The notes under the pieces were generated by a model that was not told the DNA's origin, searched no databases, and saw only the letters and a program-made list of their open reading frames with translations. From the NCBI RefSeq assembly GCF_026343185.1, contig NZ_JAPEMA010000001.1, positions 3,720,001-3,784,000 on the forward strand: 64,000 bases of DNA, given 5' to 3'. Below, piece by piece: positions 29,437 to 38,037 of this stretch; the first letter of the stretch is position 1; every line of letters begins with the position of its first letter. This DNA comes from Streptomyces sp. NBC_00091. GTDB taxonomy: Bacteria; Actinomycetota; Actinomycetes; Streptomycetales; Streptomycetaceae. A program made the position numbers and the translations under genes.

Positions 29437-30675
29437 GTGCGGCGAGAGCAGACACCCGGGGGAGTGGACCGCTCCCGCATGCGAAGTACGGCCGCCGCCC
29501 TCACCTCCATGACGGCGCTCGCCGCGATGTCGCTCGTCGCGGGGCCGGCGGTGGCCGACACCGGGACCGCGGGACCCTGCGCGCTGACCCGGACGGCCGC
29601 CCACCACTCCCTCGGCCTGGACAGCTGGAACCGCGCCTACCCCAGGCCGGAGCGCTCGCTCCACGCGGTCATGGTCTTCCTCTCCTTCCCAGGCCACCGC
29701 ACCTCGGTCACCCCCGAGGAGCTGACCGCCGACTACTTCCCGGCGACCAGCGAGTTCTTCGAGCGGGCCTCCTACGGGCGGTTCCGGCTGGTCCCGCACC
29801 CGCAGAAGCAGTGGATCCGGATGCCCCGCCCGGCGACCGCGTACGGGATACAGCGCGACTGGGCCCCCGAGGACCGGGCGGCCTACCTGCGGGACGCGGT
29901 CGCCGCCGCCGACCCGCGGGTGGACTTCGGCGCGTACGACATCGTGTACTTCGTCGCCGACCCGGGCGCCCCCGGCGTGGACTCCGACGCCACCAAGGTC
30001 GTCAACTTCGACCGCCCGATCACGGCGGACGGCGCGGAGCTGCGGCGGATCGTCACCGTCTTCGAGCAGCACCCGCCGGACCGCAACGTGCTGGCGCACG
30101 AGACCGGGCACGTCTTCGACCTGCCCGACCTCTACCACCGGCCGACGGACGGCAAGGGCGACTGGGACACGTACGTCGGCGACTGGGACGTCATGGGCAG
30201 CCAGTTCGGGATGGCCCCGGACCTCTTCGCCTGGCACAAGTGGAAGCTGGGCTGGCTGGACCCGGCGCAGGTGGACTGCGTACGGTCCGGCACCTCGCTG
30301 CACACCCTCCAGCCGCTGTCCGAGGCCCCGCCGCCGGGCGGTACGGGCGGCACCCGGCTCGCGGTGATCCGTACGGGCCCCGGCAGCGCGATCGCCGTCG
30401 AGGCGCGGGGCTCCGCAGGGAACGACGGGGACACCTGCACGGAGGGGGTCCTGGTCTACCGGGTCCGCAACGAGGCGGCCTCGGGCGGCGGGCCGATCGA
30501 GGTGCTGGACGGCCACCCCCGGACGGAGGGCTGCTGGGACCGCTCGGTGTACCCGCCGCTGGCGGACGCCCCGCTGGAGGTCGGGGAGACCTTCACGGTG
30601 CCGGGGGAGCGGATCACGATCGAGGTGGCGGACCGGACCCAGTCGGGCGCGTACACGGTGAAGATCGCGACGTGA
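29437..30675 (+). CDS. Secreted M6-type metalloprotease-domain protein
   Basis: A 412-residue exported protein. The signal peptide (ending AGPAVA-DT, about residue 39) precedes a metalloprotease domain with LAHETGHVFDLPDLYH: zinc ligands H221 and H225, catalytic E222, and a following DVMG. This is the immune-inhibitor-A/M6 pattern, a class that degrades extracellular proteins. A C-terminal beta-rich domain with a Cys pair (CTEGVLVYRVRNEA...) follows. GGAGG 5 nt before GTG 29437 fixes the start; longer in-frame extensions lack a ribosome site. Confidence 0.82.
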   Translation: MRREQTPGGVDRSRMRSTAAALTSMTALAAMSLVAGPAVADTGTAGPCALTRTAAHHSLGLDSWNRAYPRPERSLHAVMVFLSFPGHRTSVTPEELTADYFPATSEFFERASYGRFRLVPHPQKQWIRMPRPATAYGIQRDWAPEDRAAYLRDAVAAADPRVDFGAYDIVYFVADPGAPGVDSDATKVVNFDRPITADGAELRRIVTVFEQHPPDRNVLAHETGHVFDLPDLYHRPTDGKGDWDTYVGDWDVMGSQFGMAPDLFAWHKWKLGWLDPAQVDCVRSGTSLHTLQPLSEAPPPGGTGGTRLAVIRTGPGSAIAVEARGSAGNDGDTCTEGVLVYRVRNEAASGGGPIEVLDGHPRTEGCWDRSVYPPLADAPLEVGETFTVPGERITIEVADRTQSGAYTVKIAT

Positions 30676-30711
30676 CCGGGACCGGGACGGTCCGGGACGG
30701 TCCGGGTACGA

Positions 30712-30745
30712 AGAAGGCCCCCACTCCGAAGAGTGGGGGCCTTCT
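30712..30745. terminator. Strong hairpin between metalloprotease and tRNA-Lys genes
   Basis: A perfect 15-bp stem (30712-30726 with 30731-30745) capped by CGAA. It serves the protease gene and the convergent tRNA-Lys copy 3, mirroring the hairpin before copy 1. Confidence 0.88.
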
Positions 30746-30753
30746 CCCGCATG

Positions 30754-30827
30754 TGCGCCGCCAGGGACTCGAACCCCGGACCCGCTGATTAAGAGTCAGC
30801 TGCTCTAACCAACTGAGCTAGCGGCGC
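30754..30827 (-). tRNA. tRNA-Lys (CUU), copy 3
   Basis: Identical over all 74 nt to the copies at 17005-17078 and 22748-22821, minus strand. Its first ten bases overlap the end of the primase-like gene transcribed in the same direction just upstream. Confidence 0.95.
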
Positions 30828-31411
30828 TTGCTGACGTCGTAGACATTAGCATCCGTTTCAGCCGAACCAAAAATCGATACCGGGCCGCGGGCGGCGTGCA
30901 GGAAGGCCCAGAGCAGGGAGTCCGGCCCCGGCAGCCAGGGCATCCGGGTGTCGGGAGCCACCAGCCACCGCGAGGGTCCGGGGGCGGCGGCCAGCGGGGG
31001 CACGGTGACGGCGTCGCCGTGGCCGTGGCAGAGCGGGGCCGGAGCGGCCGGGCCCCACTCTTCCCAGGCCAGCAGGGCCGGGAGCCGCTGGGCGGTGCCC
31101 GGGGCGGCGAAGAGCAGCATCCGGCCCCGGTGCACGGCGGCCGGACCCGAGCCGGGGCCCTGCTCCCAGAGCAGGTCGAGCATCCGGCGGCCCAGTACGA
31201 GCGGAACGTTGACGACGTCGAAGGCGGTCCCGCAGGGTAGTACGGCGGGCGCGGTGGGCCGTGCCTCCCAGACGGCCAGGGTGCCGTGCGGGTGCGCCGA
31301 AGCGGAGGCCAGCCAGGCGGCGCCCTGCGGGGTGACCTGGGTGGCGGGCGCGGTGCGTGCGTCGGGGCCGTCGAGGGCGGGGCAGCCGGCGGCCGTCGTC
31401 AGGGTCGTCAT
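30818..31411 (-). CDS. Small primase/polymerase (Prim-Pol) domain-like protein
   Basis: A 197-residue protein of a group often labelled bifunctional DNA primase/polymerase in streptomycetes. Visible conserved parts are GAAWLASASAHPHGTLAVWEA, LPCGTAFDVVNVPLVLGRRMLDLLW, HRGRMLLFAAPGTAQRLPALL and RWLVAPDTRMPWLPGPDSLLWA. The acidic catalytic pair expected of active Prim-Pols is not evident, so polymerase activity is doubtful. The stop codon lies inside tRNA-Lys copy 3 by 10 nt. Role unknown. Confidence 0.65.
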   Translation of the reverse strand: MTTLTTAAGCPALDGPDARTAPATQVTPQGAAWLASASAHPHGTLAVWEARPTAPAVLPCGTAFDVVNVPLVLGRRMLDLLWEQGPGSGPAAVHRGRMLLFAAPGTAQRLPALLAWEEWGPAAPAPLCHGHGDAVTVPPLAAAPGPSRWLVAPDTRMPWLPGPDSLLWAFLHAARGPVSIFGSAETDANVYDVSKRR

Positions 31412-31532
31412 ATGCCAAGGTCTACCGCGCGTAGCGTCCCCGTTCCCGGGAGTTACCGAAAACCGGGACAGGGCGGGCGGTCCTGCGGTATGTTGCGCCG
31501 CGCATATGCCAGCGCGCTCCGCCGGTCCGCCC

Positions 31533-31570
31533 TGCCTGCCCGCCCTGCCCGCCCTGCCCGCCCTGCCCGT
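31533..31570. repeat. Short 9-bp tandem repeat
   Basis: The unit GCCCGCCCT occurs about four times in the non-coding gap just after the stop of the 31580-31927 gene (minus strand) and 120 bp before the primase-like gene's start region. No function is evident. Confidence 0.6.
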
Positions 31571-31579
31571 CCGCCCCGG

Positions 31580-31927
31580 CTAGACGGTGTCGGGGGTGGT
31601 GCCCCGCTGGAGGTCCTCGCCGAATTCGATCATCTTGCGCGCGTAGTCCTCGGTCCACTCCGCGACCTCGGCGATGGCCTCCGCCGGGAGCCGGTCGAAG
31701 CGCCGGGGATCCGCCAGCTGGGCCGCCGCCAGGGCCTGGAACTCCACCGCCCGGTCCTGCGCGGCCCGGAAGGCCAGCGTCAGCTCGGTGGCCCGGATCA
31801 GCAGCTCACGCGGGTCCTCGATCGACTCCAGGTCGAAGAAGTGCTCCGGGTCCGTGGCGGCCTCCGAGGGCTCGAAGAGCAGCGGCGCCGGCCGCTGCCT
31901 CCGCTCGGTCCGCTCGGGCTCTGCCAT
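31580..31927 (-). CDS. Conserved hypothetical protein, 115 residues
   Basis: A small acidic, helical, probably cytoplasmic protein (DPEHFFDLESIEDPRELLIR; AFRAAQDRAVEFQALAAAQL; EWTEDYARKMIEFGEDL). AGGAGG 6 nt before ATG 31927 makes expression likely. No signal peptide, TM or known motif was recognised. It is transcribed toward the primase-like gene. Confidence 0.7.
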   Translation of the reverse strand: MAEPERTERRQRPAPLLFEPSEAATDPEHFFDLESIEDPRELLIRATELTLAFRAAQDRAVEFQALAAAQLADPRRFDRLPAEAIAEVAEWTEDYARKMIEFGEDLQRGTTPDTV

Positions 31928-32000
31928 GCGTGTCCTCCTGCTGCGCGTACGAATCCTGGGCCACCCTCCATTGTCCAGCGTCGCGCAAGGGTGCCCGGTG

Positions 32001-32558
32001 TCAGGCCGAGGCGGGCTCCTTCGCCAGCGCCGCGACGTCGTCGAGCACGCCCGCCAGCCGGCCGGCCAGGCCCTCCGGGGCCTCGAAGCCCTCGGGTCCG
32101 ATCAGGGCGCTGATCCCGGGGATCGCCACCGAGCGCTCGGCGGGCAGCATGCCGAGGCGGGTGAGCACCGGCAGCAGCATCTCGGCGGCCGGGGCGCCGC
32201 CCGACGGGCCCGCGCTGTAGCTGACCAGGCCGACCGGCTTGCCCTGCCACTCGCGGTAGAGGAAGTCGATGGCGTTCTTGAAGGGGGCGGTGAACGAGCC
32301 GTTGTACATCGGCAGGACGAACACGAACGCGTCGGCGGAGTCGACGAGCGCGCTCCACTCGAGGGTGTGCTGGTGGGCGTAGATCCCGCTGGAGGCGTAC
32401 TCCGGCTCGTCCAGGAAGGGCAGGGCGATCTCCGCGAGGTCCACCGGGGTGACCTCGAAGGCGCCGTGTTCACGGGCCAGGCCGGTGACCCACTCGGCGA
32501 GGGGGCGGCCGGAGGAGGTGGGGCGGGTGGCGGCGGAGATGACGTGCAGGCGGGTCAT
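32001..32558 (-). CDS. NADPH-dependent FMN reductase
   Basis: A 185-residue flavodoxin-fold reductase: LHVISAATRPTSSGRPLAEW (phosphate-binding loop), DAFVFVLPMYNGSFTAPFKNAIDFL and GKPVGLVSYSAGPSGG are the typical blocks of the azoreductase/quinone reductase group. GGGAG 8 nt upstream supports ATG 32558. It is divergent from a MarR repressor with three operator-like decamers in the gap, a common layout for quinone- or oxidant-responsive detoxification. Confidence 0.87.
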   Translation of the reverse strand: MTRLHVISAATRPTSSGRPLAEWVTGLAREHGAFEVTPVDLAEIALPFLDEPEYASSGIYAHQHTLEWSALVDSADAFVFVLPMYNGSFTAPFKNAIDFLYREWQGKPVGLVSYSAGPSGGAPAAEMLLPVLTRLGMLPAERSVAIPGISALIGPEGFEAPEGLAGRLAGVLDDVAALAKEPASA

Positions 32559-32612
32559 GGCGTGAACTCCCGTTGGGTGGAGGTGCGGTGTGCTGTGGTG
32601 CAGTCTGGTTGT

Positions 32613-32673
32613 TGACGTGTCACCCAGGAAAGTCGCCGCCGCGTGATATGTCAACTAGGTAGATGACGTATCA
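32613..32673. promoter_or_regulatory. Three copies of a palindromic decamer, probable MarR operators
   Basis: TGACGTGTCA (32613-32622), TGATATGTCA (32644-32653) and TGACGTATCA (32664-32673) share the consensus TGAYRTRTCA. Start-to-start distances are 31 and 20 bp, i.e. about three and two helical turns, so bound dimers would lie on one face of DNA. They fill the divergent promoter region of the FMN reductase and MarR genes. Confidence 0.75.
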
Positions 32674-32695
32674 CCAACGTGGATAGGCTGGCGCC

Positions 32696-33190
32696 ATGAC
32701 CGACATGCCCGAGCCGGCCCACCCCCGCTGGCTCACCGAGTCCGAGCAGCACGCCTGGTACGCATGGCGCCGGATGTTCCCCCTGGTCAACGCGGGGATC
32801 GCGCGTGACCTCCACCTGGACAGCGGGCTCTCCGAGGCCGACTACGACGTCCTGTCGGTGCTCGGCTCCACCGACGGCCACCGCATGCGGATCAGCTCGC
32901 TCGCGGTGCTGATGCAGTGGTCCCGCAGCCGGCTGTCCCACCAGATCGCCCGGATGGAACGCCGCGGGCTCGTCAGCCGCGAGGAGGTCGCCACCGACGG
33001 CCGCGGCGCGGAGGCGGTGCTCACCGCCGACGGGGTGGACGTCATCACCGGCGCGGCCCCGCTGCACGTGGAATCCGTACGGCGGCACCTGATCGACGTC
33101 CTCACCCCGGAACAGCTCCGCGTCCTCGCCGAGGCCGGCGAAACCCTCCGCCGCCACTTCGGCATCACCCGCAAGGACCACACCGCATAG
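32696..33190 (+). CDS. MarR-family repressor
   Basis: A 164-residue winged-helix protein with AWYAWRRMFPLVNAGIARDL at the dimer helices, the HTH around residues 60-95 (ISSLAVLMQWSRSRLSHQIARMERRGLVSREE) and the wing (DGRGAEAVLTADG). It is divergent from the FMN reductase and probably represses both genes through the triple decamer; it ends only 2 bp from the convergent helicase stop codon. Confidence 0.87.
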   Translation: MTDMPEPAHPRWLTESEQHAWYAWRRMFPLVNAGIARDLHLDSGLSEADYDVLSVLGSTDGHRMRISSLAVLMQWSRSRLSHQIARMERRGLVSREEVATDGRGAEAVLTADGVDVITGAAPLHVESVRRHLIDVLTPEQLRVLAEAGETLRRHFGITRKDHTA

Positions 33191-33192
33191 CG

Positions 33193-34533
33193 CTACGGCC
33201 GCCAGGGCACCCGGTGTTCGGCCAGGTGGGCCAGGACCGAATGGTTCGCCTCCCAGCCATCCGGGAACTTCACCGTCACCCCCAGCTGTACCGGCTCCGT
33301 CGACGGGTGGTCGTCCAGCAGTTCCGCTATGCCCGCCCGGGCCACCACCACGCAGGCGTGCCGGTGCCGGGAGGCCAGCACGCACAGGCGGCCCGTCTCC
33401 AGGTGGAACGCCGTCGCGTCGGGGCGGCCCGACAGGGGGTGCAGGACCACCGTGAGGTCGTACTCGCGGCCCTGGAGCCGGTTCGCGGTGTCCACCGTGA
33501 CCCCCGTGACGCCCAGCGCGGCCAGGGCCGTGCGCACGGCCGCCGCCTGGTCGCGGTGGGCGGTGCCGACGGCGATGCGGCCCGGCGTGAGCGGCGAGGG
33601 GGCCGGGGACCGCTCGTCGGAGGTCACCGCACCCCGGTCCAGAGCCCGGCGGACCACCAGGGCCACCGCCCGCACCGCCTCCGGGTCGGTGCGCGGGGTG
33701 TGCCGCGCGGGCAGCTCCAGCAGCCCCCAGCCCGACGCGGCGGCCTCGTCCAGGACCCGGTCCGGCCCCGAGCCGTCGCCCGCGACCCCGTACGCGAGCC
33801 GCCGCTCGCCCGGGCCCGTACCGCTGTGGAACCGGCTGTACGGGTAGAAGGCGCGCGAGACCAGCGGCGCGGCCGTCGCCGGGAGCCGCCACGACACCGG
33901 CAGCCGGTGCTGCGGCAGCTGCGGGTTGTGGGCCAGCAGGGTGGACACCGCCGAGGCGGAGGGGTCGTAGGACAGCCCCGCCCACTGCTCGGCGCCCACC
34001 ACGCTGAACGGGTCCAGCTGCCCCGGGTCGCCCACGAACAACGCCCGCTCGAACAGCCCGGCCACGGCCAGCAGCGCGTCCGAGCGCATCTGGTACGCCT
34101 CGTCGACGATGGCGTGCTCCCAGGGCTCCGTGTCCTTGTCCTTGACGTAGGCCCACTTCGCCGCCGTGGAGATGGTGATGGGGAGTTCGGCCAGGTCCCC
34201 CGGCTTCGCCGACAGGGTGACCGACGGCAGCTCGCGCAGCGCCGGGTCGTAGGCGTCGCCGTCGCTGCTGTGCAGCCGGCCGACCTTCAGCTCCGGATCC
34301 TTCTCGGCGAGCCGCAGCACCAGGTCGTCCACCTGCGCGTTGGTCTGCGCGACCACCATCAGCCGGCGCCCGGCGGCGGCCAGCTCCCGGGCCGCCCGCA
34401 CCACGAGCGTGGACTTGCCGGCCCCGGGCGGGGAGTCCACCACCACACCCCGCTCGGTGCCGTGCAGGGTGTCGTGGAGGATGGCGGCGGTGGCCCGGTC
34501 GGCGGCCGCGCCCGGGTCGAAGGCGGTGGTCAC
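33193..34533 (-). CDS. Upf1-like superfamily 1 helicase
   Basis: A 446-residue ATPase/helicase: Walker A SPPGAGKST (34-42), motif Ia MVVAQTNAQVDDL, motif II IVDEAYQM, motif III LFVGDPGQLDPF, motif V DTANRLQGREYDLTVVLHP and motif VI ASRHRHACVVV. This set is characteristic of the Upf1/Dna2-like SF1B helicases. It is the last gene of a coupled operon: its GTG overlaps the stop of the unknown 524-residue gene by 4 bp. With the Fe-S nuclease two genes upstream it resembles a split Dna2. Likely role: end processing, repair or defence; unproven. Confidence 0.82.
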   Translation of the reverse strand: MTTAFDPGAAADRATAAILHDTLHGTERGVVVDSPPGAGKSTLVVRAARELAAAGRRLMVVAQTNAQVDDLVLRLAEKDPELKVGRLHSSDGDAYDPALRELPSVTLSAKPGDLAELPITISTAAKWAYVKDKDTEPWEHAIVDEAYQMRSDALLAVAGLFERALFVGDPGQLDPFSVVGAEQWAGLSYDPSASAVSTLLAHNPQLPQHRLPVSWRLPATAAPLVSRAFYPYSRFHSGTGPGERRLAYGVAGDGSGPDRVLDEAAASGWGLLELPARHTPRTDPEAVRAVALVVRRALDRGAVTSDERSPAPSPLTPGRIAVGTAHRDQAAAVRTALAALGVTGVTVDTANRLQGREYDLTVVLHPLSGRPDATAFHLETGRLCVLASRHRHACVVVARAGIAELLDDHPSTEPVQLGVTVKFPDGWEANHSVLAHLAEHRVPWRP

Positions 34534-36104
34534 AGCAGGTCCTCGTCGGTGACGGCGTCGGGGGAGGGGAGGGGCGTCGCGGACCCCGGCGGCCCGCCGT
34601 GCGTCCACGGGGTGTTCTCCGGGTCGGGCAGCTTCGGGCCGCCGCGCGCGTCGTGCTCGAAGAGGGTCCAGCAGTCCCGGTCGCCCTTCTCCGGCACCGA
34701 GCCCGCCACCGGCTCCCGGCCGGCGCCCATCTTGTCGAGCACGCGCAGCAGCAGCCGCCCGTCCTCCTCGTACCGTACGAACTCGAAGGCCTGCTGGCGC
34801 CCGTCCAGCGAACGGAACACCTTCCCGCCGCCCTCGTCCGCCAGCTGCGGCCGGTCCTCGGTGGCCACCGTCACCAGCGGGCGCGGGCGGGGGCGCCTGC
34901 CCTCCGTCCACTCCATCACCACCTCGGTCACCTCACCGGCGAAGGCCTCGCCCGCGAAGCGCCGGCCCGCCATGACGAGCGGGTCGTCCAGCGCCTCCTG
35001 CGCGTCGAGCCGTACCTGCTCGGTCTCCCGCGTGGCCAGCTTCTGGGCGGCCGTCACCGCGTCGTCGCGGCGCGGCTGCGGCGGCTCGCCCGCCCGTACC
35101 CGGTCCCGGTGGCCCGTGAAGGACCAGCGGTCGCGGGTCCAGCGCTCCTCGGTCCGCTCGCCCGGCGGCAGGGTGCGCAGCAGGCCGATCGCCTCCCAGG
35201 TCTGCCACCAGGTGTGCTGCATCTGGTCCACGACCAGCCGCCGGATGGCCCGCTCGGCCACGCGTGCGGTATCGCCGTCGCGGGGCTCGCCCGCCGCCCG
35301 CGCCGCGTCGAACCGCGCGATCGCCGGGGCCAGCAGCTTGTTGTCGAAGGCCGGGTCGGTGGCCGGACCCGCCGGCGGGAACAGCAGCTGCCCGTCCCCG
35401 TCGCGCCCCAGCTCCGCGCGCAGCGCCCACTCGGCGCCCGAGGCGCCCTCGGGCGGGTCGATCCAGGCCAGCAGGGCCCCGAGGTGCTGGTCCTCCAGAT
35501 TGCTCTGGCCGGTCGCCCAGTGCCGGCCCAGCAGCTCCGTGGCCGACACCAGCATCGAGGAGCCGGGCACCCGGGAGCGCTCGGCGAGGTGCGTGAACCA
35601 GCGGCCCAGCAGCGGCACCTGAGTGGGCGCCGGGTACGGGTTCTCCGGGTCCTCCTCGGCGGTCCGGCGAAACCGCATCGACCGGCCCAGCAGGCGCACG
35701 TACTCGATGCCCGCCCGGCTCGGCACCACGATCTGCGGCGCGTCCACGCACAGTTCGGTCTCGACCTTGACCTTCTTGCCGCTCTCCGGGTCGGTCTCGG
35801 TGCGCTCGGCCGGCTCCACGACGTCCGCGTACGCCTCCAGGTACGGCATCAGCTGCGCCGCCAGCCCGGCCAGGAACTCCCAGCGCAGGTCCCGGTCGCG
35901 CGGCTGGGGTATGACGAGGATCCGCGGCTCGTTCGGGTCGGTGCCCAGCATCGCGCCCAGCGGGGCCCCGGCCTCACCGGCGGTGGTCAGCGGTACGAGG
36001 ACCAGCGGATTCCCGCTCAGGTGGCGGTGCCGTACGGTCGCGAGCGGCTGGGCGCGGCCCGCACGGACCGCCTCCAGCCGGGCCAGGGTGCTCAGCAGGG
36101 GCAT
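34530..36104 (-). CDS. Unknown 524-residue protein in nuclease-helicase operon
   Basis: A 524-residue soluble protein with no recognised domain. Features seen are RHRHLSGNPLVLVPLTTAGEAGAP, GSSMLVSATELLGRHWATGQSN, RLVVDQMQHTWWQTWEAIGLL and a C-terminal beta-rich part (RSLDGRQQAFEFVRYEEDGRLLLRVLDKM). It overlaps the upstream nuclease gene by 13 bp and the helicase gene by 4 bp, so the three proteins are probably made in fixed ratio and act together. A scaffold or DNA-binding subunit is a guess. Confidence 0.75.
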   Translation of the reverse strand: MPLLSTLARLEAVRAGRAQPLATVRHRHLSGNPLVLVPLTTAGEAGAPLGAMLGTDPNEPRILVIPQPRDRDLRWEFLAGLAAQLMPYLEAYADVVEPAERTETDPESGKKVKVETELCVDAPQIVVPSRAGIEYVRLLGRSMRFRRTAEEDPENPYPAPTQVPLLGRWFTHLAERSRVPGSSMLVSATELLGRHWATGQSNLEDQHLGALLAWIDPPEGASGAEWALRAELGRDGDGQLLFPPAGPATDPAFDNKLLAPAIARFDAARAAGEPRDGDTARVAERAIRRLVVDQMQHTWWQTWEAIGLLRTLPPGERTEERWTRDRWSFTGHRDRVRAGEPPQPRRDDAVTAAQKLATRETEQVRLDAQEALDDPLVMAGRRFAGEAFAGEVTEVVMEWTEGRRPRPRPLVTVATEDRPQLADEGGGKVFRSLDGRQQAFEFVRYEEDGRLLLRVLDKMGAGREPVAGSVPEKGDRDCWTLFEHDARGGPKLPDPENTPWTHGGPPGSATPLPSPDAVTDEDLL

Positions 36105-37273
36105 TCGGGGGTCTCCGGGGCCTGGTACGGGGGACGGGCGGCGGCGAGCGCCAGCGCCTCGGCGCGCAGCCGGGCCGCCTGGCGCAGCGCGGCCGCGGTG
36201 GGATCGTCGGCGGGGCCGTCGCCGGAGCGGTCCCCGGCGGCCGCCGCGAGGGCCGCCCCGACGGTGGCCAGGCCGCCCAGCTCCCCCCGTACGGACCGGC
36301 CGAGCGCGGCCGGCTCCCCGGCGGCGCGGGACCGCTCCCGGCAGTGGAAGGCCAGCTCGCAGGCGGCGAGGCACTCGGGGGCGTAGGCGGCGGAGACCGC
36401 TGAGACGGCCTCGGTCAGCTCGGCGGCGGGCCGGGCGGGGTCGAAGCAGAGCCCCTCGGGCAGCCCGTCGGCCAGCTCCTCGACCCGGGTCAGCCGCTCC
36501 AGCTGGCGACGGGTCACCGACCGCTCCCGGCGTACGTCCACGAGTGCGGCGGTGGGCAGGTTGGAGAAGTCCTTCGGGCAGACGAGCAGCACCTGGTGGC
36601 CCACCTCGGCCCCCGCCAGCTTCGCGGCGGTCTGCTCCAGGGCGAGCACGTACACGGCGGCCTGCCGCGCGGCGGCCCCCACCTTCGCGGCGTCGGCGGC
36701 CCCGTCGATCATCGGGAACGACTTGATCTCGACCACGGTCCAGCGGCCGTCGGGATGCACCACGACGGCGTCGGGCTCCAGGTACGCGGGGGTGCCCGCC
36801 ACCTCCAGGGCCAGCATCGGATGGTCGAGCAGCGTCCACGTCCGCGCGGCGGTGGCCTCCCGCAGGGCCAGCGCGGTGCGGGCGGCGCGCCCCTCGGGTC
36901 CGGCGGCGGTGAGGTCGGGCACCCGGGAGTCCGGCCCGGGCGGCTCGGCCGCGCCGCCCAGCCGGGCGTGCGTCAGCCGCAGCAGTTCGGCTCCGCCGTC
37001 GCCCTTGACCTTGGCCTCGAAGGAGTTGCCGCGGACGATGGCGAACTGCGACTGCCCGAAGGCCGCGGGGGAGCCCAGGGCCGCCGCGAGGGCGGTCTTG
37101 TCCACCCCGGCGCCGTCGAGCAGGGCCCGTCTGCCGCAGCCGGGGTTGGCGGCGAGGGCGGCGAGCGCCCGGGCGTCGAGCGGGCGGGGCGGCACGGCGG
37201 GGCCGCGCAGGTCGGCGAGCCGCTGCCGCAGTGTCGTCGTCTGGGGCGGGCCGCTGGGCGGGTAGGAGCTCAC
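36092..37273 (-). CDS. RecB/Cas4-like PD-(D/E)XK nuclease with probable Fe-S cluster
   Basis: A 393-residue protein starting at GTG 37273. The nuclease core shows E86 (GNSFEAKV), D168 (YLEPDAV) and E182-x-K184 (VEIKS), the PD-(D/E)XK arrangement. Cys46 (NPGCGRR) before the core and C300, C304, C310 (ECLAACELAFHC) after it match the four-cysteine Fe-S layout of Cas4/AddB/Dna2 nucleases; the tail ends in a further CPC. It heads the coupled nuclease-unknown-helicase operon and is divergent from a histidine phosphatase. Confidence 0.8.
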   Translation of the reverse strand: MSSYPPSGPPQTTTLRQRLADLRGPAVPPRPLDARALAALAANPGCGRRALLDGAGVDKTALAAALGSPAAFGQSQFAIVRGNSFEAKVKGDGGAELLRLTHARLGGAAEPPGPDSRVPDLTAAGPEGRAARTALALREATAARTWTLLDHPMLALEVAGTPAYLEPDAVVVHPDGRWTVVEIKSFPMIDGAADAAKVGAAARQAAVYVLALEQTAAKLAGAEVGHQVLLVCPKDFSNLPTAALVDVRRERSVTRRQLERLTRVEELADGLPEGLCFDPARPAAELTEAVSAVSAAYAPECLAACELAFHCRERSRAAGEPAALGRSVRGELGGLATVGAALAAAAGDRSGDGPADDPTAAALRQAARLRAEALALAAARPPYQAPETPECPC

Positions 37274-37419
37274 GGGCGGAAGTGTCCCATCCGCCACTGA
37301 CAATCGTGGTCTTACGGCGGAAACGGTCCGGGAGGACCAGCTGTCCACGTCGTGGATGATGGACGGACGACCCCCTCGCACATTCACGGGCGAACCCCCA
37401 CGGACCGGGAGAAACACAG

Positions 37420-38016
37420 ATGGCCCCCCGCATCCTGCTGGCCCGCCACGGCCAGACGGCATGGTCCCGGCTCGGCAAGCACACCGGACGCACGGACGTG
37501 CCGCTGCTGGAGGAGGGCAGGCAGGGTGCGAAGCGGCTCGGCGAGCGCCTGGCCGCCGAGCCCTGGGCGGGCCTGCGCGGCCTCGAGGTGCGCACCAGCC
37601 CGCTGGTCCGCGCGAGCGAGAGCTGCGACCTGGCGGGCTTCGGGGCCCAGGCGGAGGCCTGGGACACCCTCATGGAGTGGGACTACGGCGACTACGAGGG
37701 CATGACCCCCGCCGAGATCCAGGCGGCCCGGCCGGGCTGGCTGATCTGGCGCGACGGGGTCCCCGGCGGCGAGTCCGTCGCCGATGTCGCGGCGCGCGCC
37801 GACGAGGTCGTCGCCTGGGCCCGCTCGGCGGAGCGCGACGTCCTGGTCTTCGCCCACGGCCACATCCTGCGCACCCTGGCCGCCCGCTGGCTCGGCTTCG
37901 AGGCCTCCTTCGGCGCCCGCATCCGGCTGGACCCCACCTCCCTGTCGGTCCTGGGCTGGGCGTACGGAGCCCCCGCGCTGGAGCGCTGGAACGACACGGG
38001 GCACCTGGACGGGTAA
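37420..38016 (+). CDS. Histidine phosphatase (phosphoglycerate mutase-like)
   Basis: A 198-residue enzyme with the RHG motif [21 protein letters not shown] near residue 10, the second Arg in [11 protein letters not shown] and the catalytic [12 protein letters not shown] near residue 145. The [11 protein letters not shown] block is the usual proton-donor region. Members dephosphorylate sugar phosphates or broad substrates. GGGAG before ATG 37420 supports the start. Confidence 0.87.
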   Translation: MAPRILLARHGQTAWSRLGKHTGRTDVPLLEEGRQGAKRLGERLAAEPWAGLRGLEVRTSPLVRASESCDLAGFGAQAEAWDTLMEWDYGDYEGMTPAEIQAARPGWLIWRDGVPGGESVADVAARADEVVAWARSAERDVLVFAHGHILRTLAARWLGFEASFGARIRLDPTSLSVLGWAYGAPALERWNDTGHLDG

Positions 38017-38037
38017 CCGCGGGCGGGCCGGGGCTGG

